Shown: positions 33,156-42,155 of the stretch, piece after piece | Numbering within the stretch: the stretch's first letter is position 1 | How the letters are laid out: every line of letters begins with the position of its first letter | Source of the DNA: Litorimonas haliclonae | Lineage (GTDB): Bacteria; Pseudomonadota; Alphaproteobacteria; Caulobacterales; Maricaulaceae | DNA: 64,000 nucleotides | NCBI RefSeq assembly: GCF_965138505.1 | Contig: NZ_CBCSCO010000004.1 | Location: forward strand, 124,001-188,000 | Direction: 5' to 3' | Program-made: the position numbers and the translations under genes | The notes under the pieces: model-generated | The model's input: the letters and a program-made list of their open reading frames with translations, nothing else | Database searches by the model: none | Told to the model about the DNA's origin: nothing

Positions 33156-33962
33156 ATGATTATAGATGCATGGGCACAGCACCCGACTTTGAGACACGCG
33201 CAAGACCCAATTTTTGCTTCACTTCATAGATGGAATAAAACTGAACCGCCAAAAGAGGAGATTCCTCTTTCTCTAACCATAGCCGCGATGGATGCGGCGA
33301 AAATTGAGAAAAGTTTGATATCTGCATGGCAGGCCCCCGGTCGGGACATGATTTCCAATGATGAAGTCGCCAGTTTCGTAAAAAAATACCCTGACAGGCT
33401 AATTGGCGTTGGCTCAGTCGATATATCCAAGCCTATGCAGGCGGTTCGCGAAATAAAACGCTGTGTAGAAGACTTAGGTTTCAAAGCGATACGAGTATTG
33501 CCGTGGTTATCTGAGGCTCCGCCAACAGATAGACGGTTTTATCCTATTTATGTGGCGTGTTGTGAGATGGGCGTACCATTTTGCACTCAAATTGGCCATA
33601 CGGGTCCTCTCATGTCCTCTGAAGTCGGTCGCCCTATTTATTTGGACCAGGTCGCATTGGACTTCCCCGAACTGGTCATTGTTGGGGGACATATCGGGTA
33701 CCCGTGGACACAGGAAGCGATTGCCGTGGCGACGAAACACGAAAATGTATTTATTGACACATCAGCATACACAGCAAAACGATATCCCGAGGAACTCATC
33801 GCATTTATGAGAGGTCATGGAGCAAAGAAGGTACTCTTTGGGACGAACTACCCTATGATTTTCCCCCAAAAGGCATTGGAACATTTAGATCGTCTTGCCT
33901 TGAGTGATGAAGCCAAAGAACTCTTTCTAGGCGGTAACGCTAAACGCGTGTTCAAAATCTAA
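33156..33962 (+). CDS. Amidohydrolase-2-family TIM-barrel protein lacking usual metal motif
   Basis: A 268-residue protein with the amidohydrolase-2 (ACMSD-like) barrel pattern: IGVGSVDISKPMQAV, GFKAIRVLPWLSEAPP, TQIGHTGPL, VGGHIGYPWTQEA and KVLFGTNYPM. The N-terminal metal motif DxHxH is replaced by IIDAWAQHP, and the catalytic Asp of the usual FGSDYP loop is Asn in FGTNYP. This suggests altered or no metal-dependent catalysis, though a subfamily with this N-terminus may exist. The start is ATG 33156 (a TTG at 33150 is in frame); no clear Shine-Dalgarno. It is monocistronic. Confidence 0.8.
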   Translation: MIIDAWAQHPTLRHAQDPIFASLHRWNKTEPPKEEIPLSLTIAAMDAAKIEKSLISAWQAPGRDMISNDEVASFVKKYPDRLIGVGSVDISKPMQAVREIKRCVEDLGFKAIRVLPWLSEAPPTDRRFYPIYVACCEMGVPFCTQIGHTGPLMSSEVGRPIYLDQVALDFPELVIVGGHIGYPWTQEAIAVATKHENVFIDTSAYTAKRYPEELIAFMRGHGAKKVLFGTNYPMIFPQKALEHLDRLALSDEAKELFLGGNAKRVFKI

Positions 33963-34216
33963 AACCTTAAGGTCCGTTCTGGGACTTGTTGTTATACAAG
34001 TCAGCAAAGCTCTGACCTCCGTCACTTTTCCTTCCTGAGAATTTCCCAAGCTTAGTCCTTGGCTTCGAAAAATAAACCTCTCCGCGTCACAGTCGCCGGT
34101 CTTCCACGTTTGGTGGTAGGCGCGACAGTCTGTACCCTTGAAGGCCGCAGCTCCCATCTTGTAGGAGTTGGATGTCTGGAGGGGATTTGCACCCGCCTTA
34201 AACGAAGAGTCATTCG

Positions 34217-35674
34217 ATGGAATTTGACGCCTTATTACTCTCCCGTCTGCAATTTGCCTTTGTCATTGCGTTTCATATTTTATTCCCGGCCTTCACGATC
34301 GGATTGGCGGCATTCCTGGCAGTCTGTGAGGGGCTGTGGCTGAAAACGGGGAACGAGACTTACAAACGGCTTTATCTTCACTGGGTGAAAATTTTCGCTC
34401 TGGCGTTTGCTATGGGCGTCGTCTCAGGCGTGGTGATGAGTTACCAATTCGGCACGAATTGGGCGGTCTTTGCCGATAAAACCGGCAGCGTTATGGGGCC
34501 TCTCTTGGGGTATGAAGTTCTGACAGCTTTCTTCCTTGAGGCCACATTTTTGGGCGTGATGCTGTTTGGCTGGAAAAAGGTCGGACGGGGCCTGCATTTT
34601 TTCTCGACCTGCTGCGTGGCGGTCGGGACATCGATTTCAGCCTTTTGGATTCTGGCGGCCAATAGCTGGATGCAAACGCCGCAGGGCTTTGCAATGGATG
34701 ACGAGGGTAAATTTTATGCCACAAGCTGGATGGAAGTTATTTTCAACCCCAGCTTCCCGTCCCGTTACGTTCATATGATGCTGGCCGCGTTCATTACGAC
34801 GGCGGCCGTCATTCTGGCGGCCGGGGCGTGGCAAACGCTCCGTAGACACGACCAAAAACCCACCCGTTGGCAGATGCGGATGGCGGCGGGGACTTTGCTT
34901 GTGCTCATGCCTTTGCAAATCATAGCGGGACATTGGTCCGGGGAGGTGGCGCATCATTATCAACCGGCCAAAGTTGCGGCGATGGAAGGGTGGTGGGAAA
35001 CGAAATCCGCCCAGGATACTGTCTTATTTGCAATTCCCGACGAAGAAACTCGCAGTAGTAAATATGAACTCGCCATTCCCGGTTTAGGGAACACGGTTAT
35101 GGGCCTGCCTAAGGATGAGGTTATCCAAGGGCTGAATGACTTCGACGGGGATCATCCGCCCGTCTTTATCGTATTCTGGGCTTTTCGAATAATGGTGGGT
35201 TGCGGGCTCGTTTTATTAGGTTTGGGGGTTTGGGGCTGTTTTAAATGGATTCGCGGAACCATAGATAAACCAGGTCTGTTTCACTGGCTTGCCGTGCCCG
35301 GCGGAATGCTTGGCTTTGTTGCGGTCATTAGCGGTTGGGTCGTGACCGAGGTCGGGCGTCAGCCCTACACGGTTTATGGCTATTTACGAACAGAAGACAG
35401 CTTATCGCCGGTCAGCGCAGCCGAAGTTGCGACGTCGCTTCTGATATTTATTGTCGTTTACGCCATTATCTTTACGGCGGGCGTCATTTATATGTTGCGT
35501 ATCGCAACCAGTGGATTTGACGATAAGGAAACGGATCGGCCTAAGACAGAGCGCCGCGCACCTGGTACGCCAATGGGATCTGTCGATGATATGGGCGAAA
35601 AAGAAAACTCTCCTGCGGGAGAGGGCGATGTCTCCAATGCACGTGAAAATGTGTCAAAGCATGATGAAGATTAG
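34217..35674 (+). CDS. cydA: Cytochrome bd-type (cyanide-insensitive) ubiquinol oxidase subunit I
   Basis: Haem-bearing subunit (485 residues) of a bd-family quinol oxidase reducing O2 to water in the inner membrane. The haem ligands match E. coli: His20 (b595), His186 in PSRYVHMMLAAF and Met326 in FWAFRIMVG; the conserved acidic residues are in LLGYEVLTAFFLEATF. The quinol loop between helices 6 and 7 is short and GVVMSYQFGTNW is present, both typical of the cyanide-insensitive CioA branch. It is followed by cydB after nine bases and a small third gene. Confidence 0.95.
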   Translation: MEFDALLLSRLQFAFVIAFHILFPAFTIGLAAFLAVCEGLWLKTGNETYKRLYLHWVKIFALAFAMGVVSGVVMSYQFGTNWAVFADKTGSVMGPLLGYEVLTAFFLEATFLGVMLFGWKKVGRGLHFFSTCCVAVGTSISAFWILAANSWMQTPQGFAMDDEGKFYATSWMEVIFNPSFPSRYVHMMLAAFITTAAVILAAGAWQTLRRHDQKPTRWQMRMAAGTLLVLMPLQIIAGHWSGEVAHHYQPAKVAAMEGWWETKSAQDTVLFAIPDEETRSSKYELAIPGLGNTVMGLPKDEVIQGLNDFDGDHPPVFIVFWAFRIMVGCGLVLLGLGVWGCFKWIRGTIDKPGLFHWLAVPGGMLGFVAVISGWVVTEVGRQPYTVYGYLRTEDSLSPVSAAEVATSLLIFIVVYAIIFTAGVIYMLRIATSGFDDKETDRPKTERRAPGTPMGSVDDMGEKENSPAGEGDVSNARENVSKHDED

Positions 35675-35683
35675 GAGAGTATA

Positions 35684-36724
35684 ATGGAATTTCTCGATCT
35701 CCCTCATATCTGGGCCGTCTTTATCGCTATTGCCGTCATGCTTTATGTTGCCTTTGACGGTTATGATCTCGGCATTGGCATGTTGACCGCTTTTGCTTTT
35801 TCCGATCAGGAACGAAATATGATGACGGCGACGATCGAGCCGTTTTGGGACGGGAATGAGACTTGGCTTGTGCTCGGCGGCGGAGGTTTATTCGCGGCCT
35901 TTCCATTAGCTTATGCCATCCTCATGCCCGCTTTTTATCTTCCCATTTTGCTGATGTTAGCCGCTTTGATCTTCAGAGGCGTGGCGTTTGAATTTAGGCA
36001 CAAGGCCGTTCGAAAACGCACGCAGAAATTCTGGAATGCCGCCTTTGCTTATGGTTCCTTAGTAGCGACCTTATCGCAGGGACTCATTCTAGGCGGGTTC
36101 ATCCAAGGCTTCACTGTCGAAGGCCGTGCGTTTGCCGGCCACACATTTGATTGGTTCACGCCATTTTCTGTTCTGGTCGCCCTGTCCATGGTGGCGGGCT
36201 ACCTTTTGCTCGGCACGACTTGGTTGATTTTGAAAACAGAGGGCGAATTACGTGACGGTTCTATTAAATGGGCGAAACGTAGCTTGATTGGAACTGTGCT
36301 CGGCATGGCATTGGTGAGCTTTGCGACATTATCGATCGATCCGCGCGTTACGGCAAAATGGGGCGTGTCCATGGCCGCGATTGACTTCAGTAAGGCAATT
36401 TACATGTTGCCAATTCCCTTGGCCTGCGGCGGCCTTATGGTGTGGCTCTGGAAAGACCTATTTTCGAAAAAGGCCCCTGATTGGCGGCCTTATCTTTTGG
36501 CAGTAGGTATCTTCCTGACCGGATATGTCGGGCTTGGGGTTAGCATATTCCCTTACATCGTGCCGTTCGAGGTGACTATTTGGGAAGCTGCGGCACGGGA
36601 CAATGCCTTGATGCTCTTATTTATCGGCGCAGCTATTATGCTCCCGATTATTCTGGCTTACACGGCCTATGTGCACAGCCTCTTTTGGGGGAAGGTGAAA
36701 GAGGGAGACGGCTATCATGGCTAA
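35684..36724 (+). CDS. cydB: Cytochrome bd-type ubiquinol oxidase subunit II
   Basis: Integral membrane partner of CydA (346 residues, about eight or nine helices). The family start is visible (AVMLYVAFDGYDLGIGML), along with EPFWDGNETWLVLGGGGLFAAFP, RGVAFEFRHK and FPYIVPFEVTIWEAA. It is translated from an ATG with a GGAG a few bases upstream. Its end overlaps the small downstream gene by eight bases, so the three genes form one operon. Confidence 0.95.
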   Translation: MEFLDLPHIWAVFIAIAVMLYVAFDGYDLGIGMLTAFAFSDQERNMMTATIEPFWDGNETWLVLGGGGLFAAFPLAYAILMPAFYLPILLMLAALIFRGVAFEFRHKAVRKRTQKFWNAAFAYGSLVATLSQGLILGGFIQGFTVEGRAFAGHTFDWFTPFSVLVALSMVAGYLLLGTTWLILKTEGELRDGSIKWAKRSLIGTVLGMALVSFATLSIDPRVTAKWGVSMAAIDFSKAIYMLPIPLACGGLMVWLWKDLFSKKAPDWRPYLLAVGIFLTGYVGLGVSIFPYIVPFEVTIWEAAARDNALMLLFIGAAIMLPIILAYTAYVHSLFWGKVKEGDGYHG

Positions 36725-36881
36725 GTCACCCTTCCGGCCTGTCGAACCTCCGAAAAAAGGAGAGGTTCAAGCGCCGCTGGCCAAACGATTGGGATGGTTG
36801 ATTGTGATGATGGTGGCAGGTGTCACGGTAGTGGCAGGCGTTGCCTACGCGCTTAGAAAACTGCTCTTTTTACATATATAA
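36717..36881 (+). CDS. Small cydB-linked membrane protein (DUF2474/CydX-like)
   Basis: A 54-residue gene too short for usual ORF lists. The product starts MAKSPFRPVEPPKKGEV, has one membrane helix (about residues 26-46, LGWLIVMMVAGVTVVAGVAY) and a short basic-hydrophobic tail. It overlaps cydB by eight bases, the position at which bd oxidases and Cio oxidases carry a single-helix accessory subunit (CydX or DUF2474). It is probably a structural or assembly subunit of this oxidase. Assignment rests on position, size and topology. Confidence 0.82.
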   Translation: MAKSPFRPVEPPKKGEVQAPLAKRLGWLIVMMVAGVTVVAGVAYALRKLLFLHI

Positions 36882-36896
36882 TTGAAGTGGCTGCAA

Positions 36897-37934
36897 TTAA
36901 ACCACAAGAGACCAATTTAATGTCGTGCCTGCATGGAACGGGATTATATCTGTTTCGCCCAAAGTTAGTTTTTCGGGGACTTTAGAGGCTTTGCGCTCAA
37001 GAGTGATTTTTTCTTCATTGAGCGGTAGACCGTAAAATCTTGGCCCGTGCTCAGAGGCGAACCCTTCAAGTTTGTCGAGCGCGTCTTCCTCTTCAAAGGT
37101 CTTGGCATAACTTTCGAGAGCGTAAGGCGCATTGAATATGCCGGCGCAGCCACAGGCGCTTTCTTTTGCGGCGACCGGATGAGGAGCCGTATCTGTTCCA
37201 AGGAAAAACTTGGAAGAGCCGGAGGTAGCGGCCTGCCTCAAGGCCAAGCGGTGGATTTCCCGTTTGGCAATGGGGAGGCAGTAATTATGCGGATTAATTC
37301 CACCTTGGAAAATCGCATTGCGGTTTATTTCCAGATGATGCGGCGTAATCGTCGCCGCAATATTGGCGCCGTGGGAGTTTACAAATTCGACGGCTTCCGT
37401 GGTTGTGATGTGTTCAAAGACGATTTTTAGCTCCGGAAAATCTTTGATAACAAGCGCGAGCACGTCTTCGATGAAGCGCGCTTCGCGGTCAAAAATATCA
37501 ACATCACTATGGGTGACTTCGCCGTGGACAAGAAGCGGTAAACCGATTTCCGCCATTATCATTAGAACGGGGTAAATATTCTTAATATCTGTGACCCCCG
37601 CTGCCGAGTTTGTCGTCGCGTTTGCGGGGTAGAGTTTGGCAGCGGTAAAGACGCCTTCGTCGGCGCCGCGCCGGATTTCTTCAGGGTCCATATCATCCGT
37701 CAGATAGGCCGTCATAAGCGGTTTGAAATTCAGCTTTTCATCAACGGCTTCCAGTATTCGGGAGCGATAAGCGCGCGCGGCATCGACTGTCGTCACAGGC
37801 GGCGTGAGATTTGGCATGATAATCGCGCGCGCAAATTGCCGCGCTGTGAAATTGACAACATCACCCAGCATATCGCCGTCGCGTAGATGCACGTGCCAGT
37901 CATCAGGGCGGCGGATTACAAGGCTTTGGATCAT
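36897..37934 (-). CDS. pyrC: Dihydroorotase
   Basis: A zinc enzyme (345 residues) closing carbamoyl-aspartate to dihydroorotate in pyrimidine synthesis. It is the short PyrC class: metal ligands in DDWHVHLRDGDML (His14, His16), the carboxylated lysine in AAKLYPANATTNS, HGEVTH, FEHITT and the catalytic Asp in FLGTDTAPHPVAAKE. The ATG at 37934 (MIQSLVIRRPDDW) is preferred over a 23-codon longer frame, since it fits the family. It is last in a minus-strand set with the META, TIGR02301 and NUDIX genes. carB, in the same pathway, is at the window's left end. Confidence 0.95.
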   Translation of the reverse strand: MIQSLVIRRPDDWHVHLRDGDMLGDVVNFTARQFARAIIMPNLTPPVTTVDAARAYRSRILEAVDEKLNFKPLMTAYLTDDMDPEEIRRGADEGVFTAAKLYPANATTNSAAGVTDIKNIYPVLMIMAEIGLPLLVHGEVTHSDVDIFDREARFIEDVLALVIKDFPELKIVFEHITTTEAVEFVNSHGANIAATITPHHLEINRNAIFQGGINPHNYCLPIAKREIHRLALRQAATSGSSKFFLGTDTAPHPVAAKESACGCAGIFNAPYALESYAKTFEEEDALDKLEGFASEHGPRFYGLPLNEEKITLERKASKVPEKLTLGETDIIPFHAGTTLNWSLVV

Positions 37935-38021
37935 GACGGGTTTCCAGGCAGGTTTTTGAAACGGCGTGTTGACTAAACAGTCAGGCCGCGACCTAGCACC
38001 CAATGAAGCTTTCGGGAAGGT

Positions 38022-38480
38022 TTAATCCCAATCTTTACGTCGAAGTTGTAAGAGAACGGCGCCATTTTCGTCTATGAGCGACATCGACAAATGGGTCGCT
38101 TTATATTGGCGTGTGTTCTGGACGGATTGTAGAAAATTCGACTCTGCGTCCATCATCCCCTGGCAAAACTTTTTCGTCGAAGCGAGCGGCCCGAAGGTCA
38201 GCGCTTGACCGTCTTGAACATAAGTGCCAAAAAAATTATTGCAGCCGCCAAAGCCTCTGACTTCGCCTTTGGACTTAAAAGCAATATATTGGGTGCTGTT
38301 TTCAAAGCCCCATTCTGACCCAGCAAGGCTTGTCAGCGGTTGGGTTTTTTGCGCGTTCGTAACAACTTTGGCGCAGCCGACAACGGCCATCGCGCCAATA
38401 GCCAGCGGCACGATCGGAGGAAAGGCCCGAGCAACGCGGTAAGCGACCATTGCAGTTTTCAGGGTGTTTGACAGGGCCAT
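38022..38480 (-). CDS. META domain (HslJ-like) protein
   Basis: A 152-residue protein with an unusually long, moderately hydrophobic N-terminus (VPLAIGAMAVVGC, Cys36, possibly a lipobox-like site) and a META domain recognisable from LAGSEWGFENSTQYIAF, GEVRGFGGCNNFFGTYVQDG and LTFGPLASTKKFCQG. META proteins such as HslJ are outer-membrane or periplasmic and linked to stress and motility; the biochemical role is unclear. It lies 21 bases after the TIGR02301 gene and is likely in the same transcript. Confidence 0.85.
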   Translation of the reverse strand: MALSNTLKTAMVAYRVARAFPPIVPLAIGAMAVVGCAKVVTNAQKTQPLTSLAGSEWGFENSTQYIAFKSKGEVRGFGGCNNFFGTYVQDGQALTFGPLASTKKFCQGMMDAESNFLQSVQNTRQYKATHLSMSLIDENGAVLLQLRRKDWD

Positions 38481-38501
38481 ATTATACTCCGGGAATGGTC
38501 T

Positions 38502-38966
38502 TTAATAATCTCTATAGGGGTCGCCGAGCATGGCCGCAATGTGCCGTCCGTTTTCCGACAGAGCTGCGACGTCTACACTTACATTTCGGCTGCACTGATC
38601 GTGCCTTTGTTGTTCCTGATAATATCCGGCGTTAAAGGCCCGGACCATTTGGCGTTCGGCTTCGGGGTTTCCGCGGGATTCGATAGACATAACTTGAGAC
38701 GCGTAATTTCGCCATTTCTGGTCGCCTTGCCCGAAACACAAAGTGCGCAGATAGTGGAGCTGACCCAGGTTTTTAGAAAGAGCTTCGACAAGCGAAGTCA
38801 TTGTGACCATGGACGCTTCAATGCGCAATTCGGCTTCTTCACGGGCTTTTCGGGCTTCTTCTTTGAGCTGGGCTTCAGTCGCCGCGCTCGATTGAGCTTC
38901 TTGAGCTATTGCGGGCGCGCTCAGCGAGAGCGACAGCAAGGCGGATATGAGTAGGACGCAACGCAT
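38502..38966 (-). CDS. TIGR02301-family exported protein
   Basis: A 154-residue protein with signal peptide (cleavage near APAIAQ), a Lys/Glu-rich helix (LKEEARKAREEAELRIEA) and a conserved C-terminal part LGQLHYLRTLCFGQGDQKW...FNAGYYQEQQRHDQC. This matches the alphaproteobacterial TIGR02301 family, whose function is unknown. The gene sits directly beside a NUDIX gene, as I recall for this family elsewhere. It is probably periplasmic, and two or more cysteines may form disulfides. Confidence 0.85.
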   Translation of the reverse strand: MRCVLLISALLSLSLSAPAIAQEAQSSAATEAQLKEEARKAREEAELRIEASMVTMTSLVEALSKNLGQLHYLRTLCFGQGDQKWRNYASQVMSIESRGNPEAERQMVRAFNAGYYQEQQRHDQCSRNVSVDVAALSENGRHIAAMLGDPYRDY

Positions 38967-38974
38967 ATCTATAG

Positions 38975-39424
38975 CTAACCTGAATCGCGGGGACTGCCCA
39001 AAGGTTTCTTCAGTGAACCCTTTCGTCTTCGGGCTTCTCTTGCCGTTTCAATCACTTTTCGGGTGGCATCCCACATTCCCAGATCGTCTAGACCTTCTGT
39101 TGGCATAAATTCAGCATGGGCGGCGTCGTCTCCGGCAACGACGTCTCCGCTAACCCATTCGGCGACGTAATCATGAAGGATGTAATCCGTGCCTTCGAAA
39201 TGAGCGGGCAGGGTGAGAACTTTCGGCCCTAAAGCGGCTGTCACCCCTGTTTCTTCTTTTAGCTCACGTAGAGCGGCCTCTGCCTCTGTCTCCCCCGCTT
39301 CAATGCGCCCGCCGGGCAGGGACCAGTCGCCAAGGCGCGGCGGCTTTCCGCGTTTGATGAGCAGTACGTCCTCGCCGCGAAAACATATCACGCCTACGCA
39401 ATCTACTGGAGTTTGTTTCGTCAT
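38975..39424 (-). CDS. NUDIX hydrolase
   Basis: A 149-residue Nudix pyrophosphatase. The complete Nudix box G-x5-E-x7-REUxEExGU is present, from GGRIEAGETEAE through LRELKEETGV. The ATG at 39424 (MTKQTPVDCVGVICF) precedes the beta-strand that opens the fold; the longer frame is less likely. The substrate (ADP-ribose, oxidised nucleotide or other) cannot be read from the sequence. It begins the minus-strand set NUDIX-TIGR02301-META-pyrC and diverges from the SRAP gene 55 bases away. Confidence 0.93.
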   Translation of the reverse strand: MTKQTPVDCVGVICFRGEDVLLIKRGKPPRLGDWSLPGGRIEAGETEAEAALRELKEETGVTAALGPKVLTLPAHFEGTDYILHDYVAEWVSGDVVAGDDAAHAEFMPTEGLDDLGMWDATRKVIETAREARRRKGSLKKPLGSPRDSG

Positions 39425-39479
39425 ATCTCTTTGCCGTAATGCCCTTTTCAAATCATTGTCGGCTTGCCTATAAGGTCCT

Positions 39480-40157
39480 ATGTGCGGACGCTACACACTT
39501 TCCGGAAACTTAGCCGAAATTAGGGCCTGTTTTAAGGCCGAAGAAAGCCTGACCGAAGATTGGAACTGGTCGCCCAAATATAATATTTCTCCGGGCATGG
39601 TTGTGCCGGCCGTCGCCTTTGACGGGGGAAAGCGCCGCAAAGTCGTGCCAATGCGCTGGGGCCTGCATCCGCATTGGCGCAAGGAGCCGCCCGAGGGCCG
39701 TCCGCTCTTTAATGCGCGGGTGGAAACGGCCGCCGAGAAAGCCAGCTTTCGCACGCCGTTTCGCCACCGCCGCGCGCTGATCCCGACAAGCGGCTGGTAT
39801 GAATGGGACGGGGTTGAAAAGCCTAAAACGCCGAATTTCATTACCGAGGACCATGACGATATGTTCGTCTTTGCCGGACTGTGGGATAAATGGCGGGTGG
39901 ATGAGGGGATAGAGCTGCTGTCCTGCACGATACTCACCACCGCCGCAACGGGCCGCGTCAAACATCTTCACCACCGAATGCCGGTGCGTCTGCCCCTGGA
40001 GAAATGGGATGATTGGCTTGATCCCGACTCTAGCCCTGAGAAAATCTTAGAGCACATGAGAAGCGGAGAGGATCTGGTGTTTTGGGAAGTGGATAGAGCC
40101 GTTAATTCCGGCCGCGCGGAAGGCGCGGAGTTGATAAAGAAGGCAAATGCGGCCTGA
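39480..40157 (+). CDS. SRAP-family abasic-site shielding protein (YedK/HMCES)
   Basis: A 225-residue SOS-response-associated peptidase fold protein that crosslinks to abasic sites in single-stranded DNA. The catalytic Cys2 follows the initiator Met (MCGRYTL), which is freed by autoprocessing; other hallmarks are YNISPGMVVPAV, MRWGLHPHW, FNARVETAAEK, RRALIPTSGWYEW and the active-site His in HHRMPVRLP. The start is fixed by the need for Cys at position 2. Confidence 0.95.
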   Translation: MCGRYTLSGNLAEIRACFKAEESLTEDWNWSPKYNISPGMVVPAVAFDGGKRRKVVPMRWGLHPHWRKEPPEGRPLFNARVETAAEKASFRTPFRHRRALIPTSGWYEWDGVEKPKTPNFITEDHDDMFVFAGLWDKWRVDEGIELLSCTILTTAATGRVKHLHHRMPVRLPLEKWDDWLDPDSSPEKILEHMRSGEDLVFWEVDRAVNSGRAEGAELIKKANAA

Positions 40158-40166
40158 GATATCTGG

Positions 40167-41231
40167 CTAACTGTTTTCGTCTTTGGATGGCGTATTCGTG
40201 ACCGGATTGCTCGTCTCTTTTGGATGAACGACTTCATCCATTGCCTGTTTTTCATCTGTGCCGATGGCTTTGAAATCGGCGACGGCGGCGCCTCTTCGGC
40301 CCAGAGGCCGGGCCGGGCCGCGCGTTGAGTCAGCAATGGTTTGACGTTCCAGCTCTGCATTTAATTCCGCGCCAAAGATGATGACATTCGCCGTGAGCCA
40401 GAGCCAGACGAGCAAGATAACCACGGCGGAAAGACTGCCATAGGTGGCGTTATAATTGCCGAACTCGGAAACGAATTTTGAAAATCCGTAGGAAATGATG
40501 AGCCAAGATATAGTGGCAACCGTCATGCCCGGATAAATCCATCTTTTCCGGGCGGGCCGGCGCGACGGGCCGAAGCGGTACATCACGCCTACGGCAAACC
40601 CGAACACCAAGACGAGTAAAAGCCAAGGCAAGGTCAAGGCGACAAAATTCACTATCCCGTCGAGGTAAAGAAACCTCAGAACCGACGGAATGCCGACAAT
40701 AACGATTAGAGATATCCAGATAAAGACAAAGCTGCCGAGCGTCATTAATCCGGCATAGAGATAAAACAGAAAGAAATTGCGTTTTTCGATCTCGTGATAG
40801 GCAATATTCATCGCCCGCATCATGGCGCGTATCCCTGCGCCAGCGGAAAAGACAGCGACGGACAGAGAAATGATAATGCCTATACCGACGGCTTGATCGG
40901 GCGCGTCCAAAACAGTCACAATCTGCTTTTGGATAACGTCAAAGGCTTCGCCCGGCATCAAGGCTCGGACGGTTTCAGAAATCTCGTCTATATCGCCGGG
41001 GTTGGCAAAAAATCCAAAGAGGGAAATCGCCGCTGAAATAAGCGGAAAGACAGCGAGCAGGGAGAAAAAGGCGACGCCCGCCGCGACAACAGTTATGTTA
41101 TCGCGCTGGGCCGAAACAAAGGTGCGTTTAAGAACCGTCCACCAATCGCGATAAGAAAATTTAAGCGGGCTGTCTTCGCCCGTCTGTTCGAATTTCAGAA
41201 GTTTATCCGGGCTGCGGTCGCTGACTTCCAT
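40167..41231 (-). CDS. YihY/BrkB family membrane protein
   Basis: A 354-residue integral membrane protein of the YihY/virulence-factor-BrkB family (formerly misnamed RNase BN), with about six helices between residues 50 and 300. Markers are VAAGVAFFSLLAVFPLISAAISL, AGIRAMMRAMNIAY and the C-terminal LSAVVILLVWLWLTANVIIFGAELNAELER (given here only in part). The C-terminal tail is charged and probably disordered. The function is unknown; a transporter or envelope role has been suggested for the family. Confidence 0.9.
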   Translation of the reverse strand: MEVSDRSPDKLLKFEQTGEDSPLKFSYRDWWTVLKRTFVSAQRDNITVVAAGVAFFSLLAVFPLISAAISLFGFFANPGDIDEISETVRALMPGEAFDVIQKQIVTVLDAPDQAVGIGIIISLSVAVFSAGAGIRAMMRAMNIAYHEIEKRNFFLFYLYAGLMTLGSFVFIWISLIVIVGIPSVLRFLYLDGIVNFVALTLPWLLLVLVFGFAVGVMYRFGPSRRPARKRWIYPGMTVATISWLIISYGFSKFVSEFGNYNATYGSLSAVVILLVWLWLTANVIIFGAELNAELERQTIADSTRGPARPLGRRGAAVADFKAIGTDEKQAMDEVVHPKETSNPVTNTPSKDENS

Positions 41232-41244
41232 TTACCAATTTCGC

Positions 41245-42030
41245 TTATGACTTTTTCGGCGGTTGAGGTCTGGTAAAGACCAATTCCGTCTCTGAGGAAA
41301 GCGATTTATCGAATTTATAGTTTTCGAGATCGAACGCCTTTAAATCCTCTGCCTTGTCGATGCGGTTTTGCATGATCCAGCGCGCCATGAGGCCGCGTCC
41401 GAATTTGGCGTAATACATCAAATGCCGTGTCTCACCGTCTTTGATATTCAGGAATTTGGCCTCAATCACGGGTTTGTCCAGCGTTTCCTTATCGACCGCT
41501 TTGAAATATTCATTCGAGGCGAGATTGACGATGGTATGGTCGTGATGGCCGTTGAGGTCTTCGCGAAGTTGCTCCGCGAGTTTGGTGTCCCAAAACTCAT
41601 AAAGGGATTTTCCGCGTTTAGTTTTGAGCTTCGTGCCCATTTCGAGGCGGTAAGGCTGTATCGCGTCCATCGGGCGGAGCACGCCGTATAGGCCGGAGAG
41701 AATACGGAGGTGTGTCTGCGCGTAGTCGAGATCGTCATCGGACAGGCTCTTGGCTTCCAGCCCCCAATAGACGTCGCCGTCAAAGGTCAGGCCTGCGGGC
41801 TGGGCGCTATTGCTCTGGCCGTCGAGATTGAAAGACCTGAACCGGTCCACATTTAATTCCGCCAGATTATCGGAAAGATGCATCAGTTTTTTAAGGTCGG
41901 CCACGGATTGCTTTTTGGCGACCTGAGCCAGTTCGCGCGTTTCGTCTTCGAAACGGGGCCGCGTAATTTCCAAGCCGGTTTCCGCCGGGTTTTCATTTAA
42001 CTTTTTTGCAGGGGAGAGCAGGGTAATCAT
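41245..42030 (-). CDS. yaaA: Peroxide stress protein YaaA
   Basis: A 261-residue YaaA/DUF328 protein, which in E. coli lowers free iron during peroxide stress and binds DNA. It opens MITLLSPAKKLNE and continues with LSDNLAELNVDRFRSF, AQTHLRILSGLYGVLRPMD, YRLEMGTKL and the characteristic ARWIMQNRI segment. The length is typical. It lies 13 bases upstream of the YihY gene on the same strand, so they may be co-transcribed. Confidence 0.95.
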   Translation of the reverse strand: MITLLSPAKKLNENPAETGLEITRPRFEDETRELAQVAKKQSVADLKKLMHLSDNLAELNVDRFRSFNLDGQSNSAQPAGLTFDGDVYWGLEAKSLSDDDLDYAQTHLRILSGLYGVLRPMDAIQPYRLEMGTKLKTKRGKSLYEFWDTKLAEQLREDLNGHHDHTIVNLASNEYFKAVDKETLDKPVIEAKFLNIKDGETRHLMYYAKFGRGLMARWIMQNRIDKAEDLKAFDLENYKFDKSLSSETELVFTRPQPPKKS

Positions 42031-42155
42031 ATCTATCCTTTCCTCATAACGCCTGTTCAGGGTGTCCGAACACGTCCGCGTGGGTTTGTGATGTTCTTGA
42101 TGTAGGAATTTACACTACGGGCGCAAGGGGGAATTGGTTTCAACAAAAAACAACA

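Noticed and set aside
34140..34200. A T-arm-like stretch (GGGTGCAAATCCC, then CCA) on the minus strand upstream of cydA
   Set aside because: No matching 5' acceptor strand, D arm or anticodon arm lies at tRNA distance, and the T loop departs from consensus.
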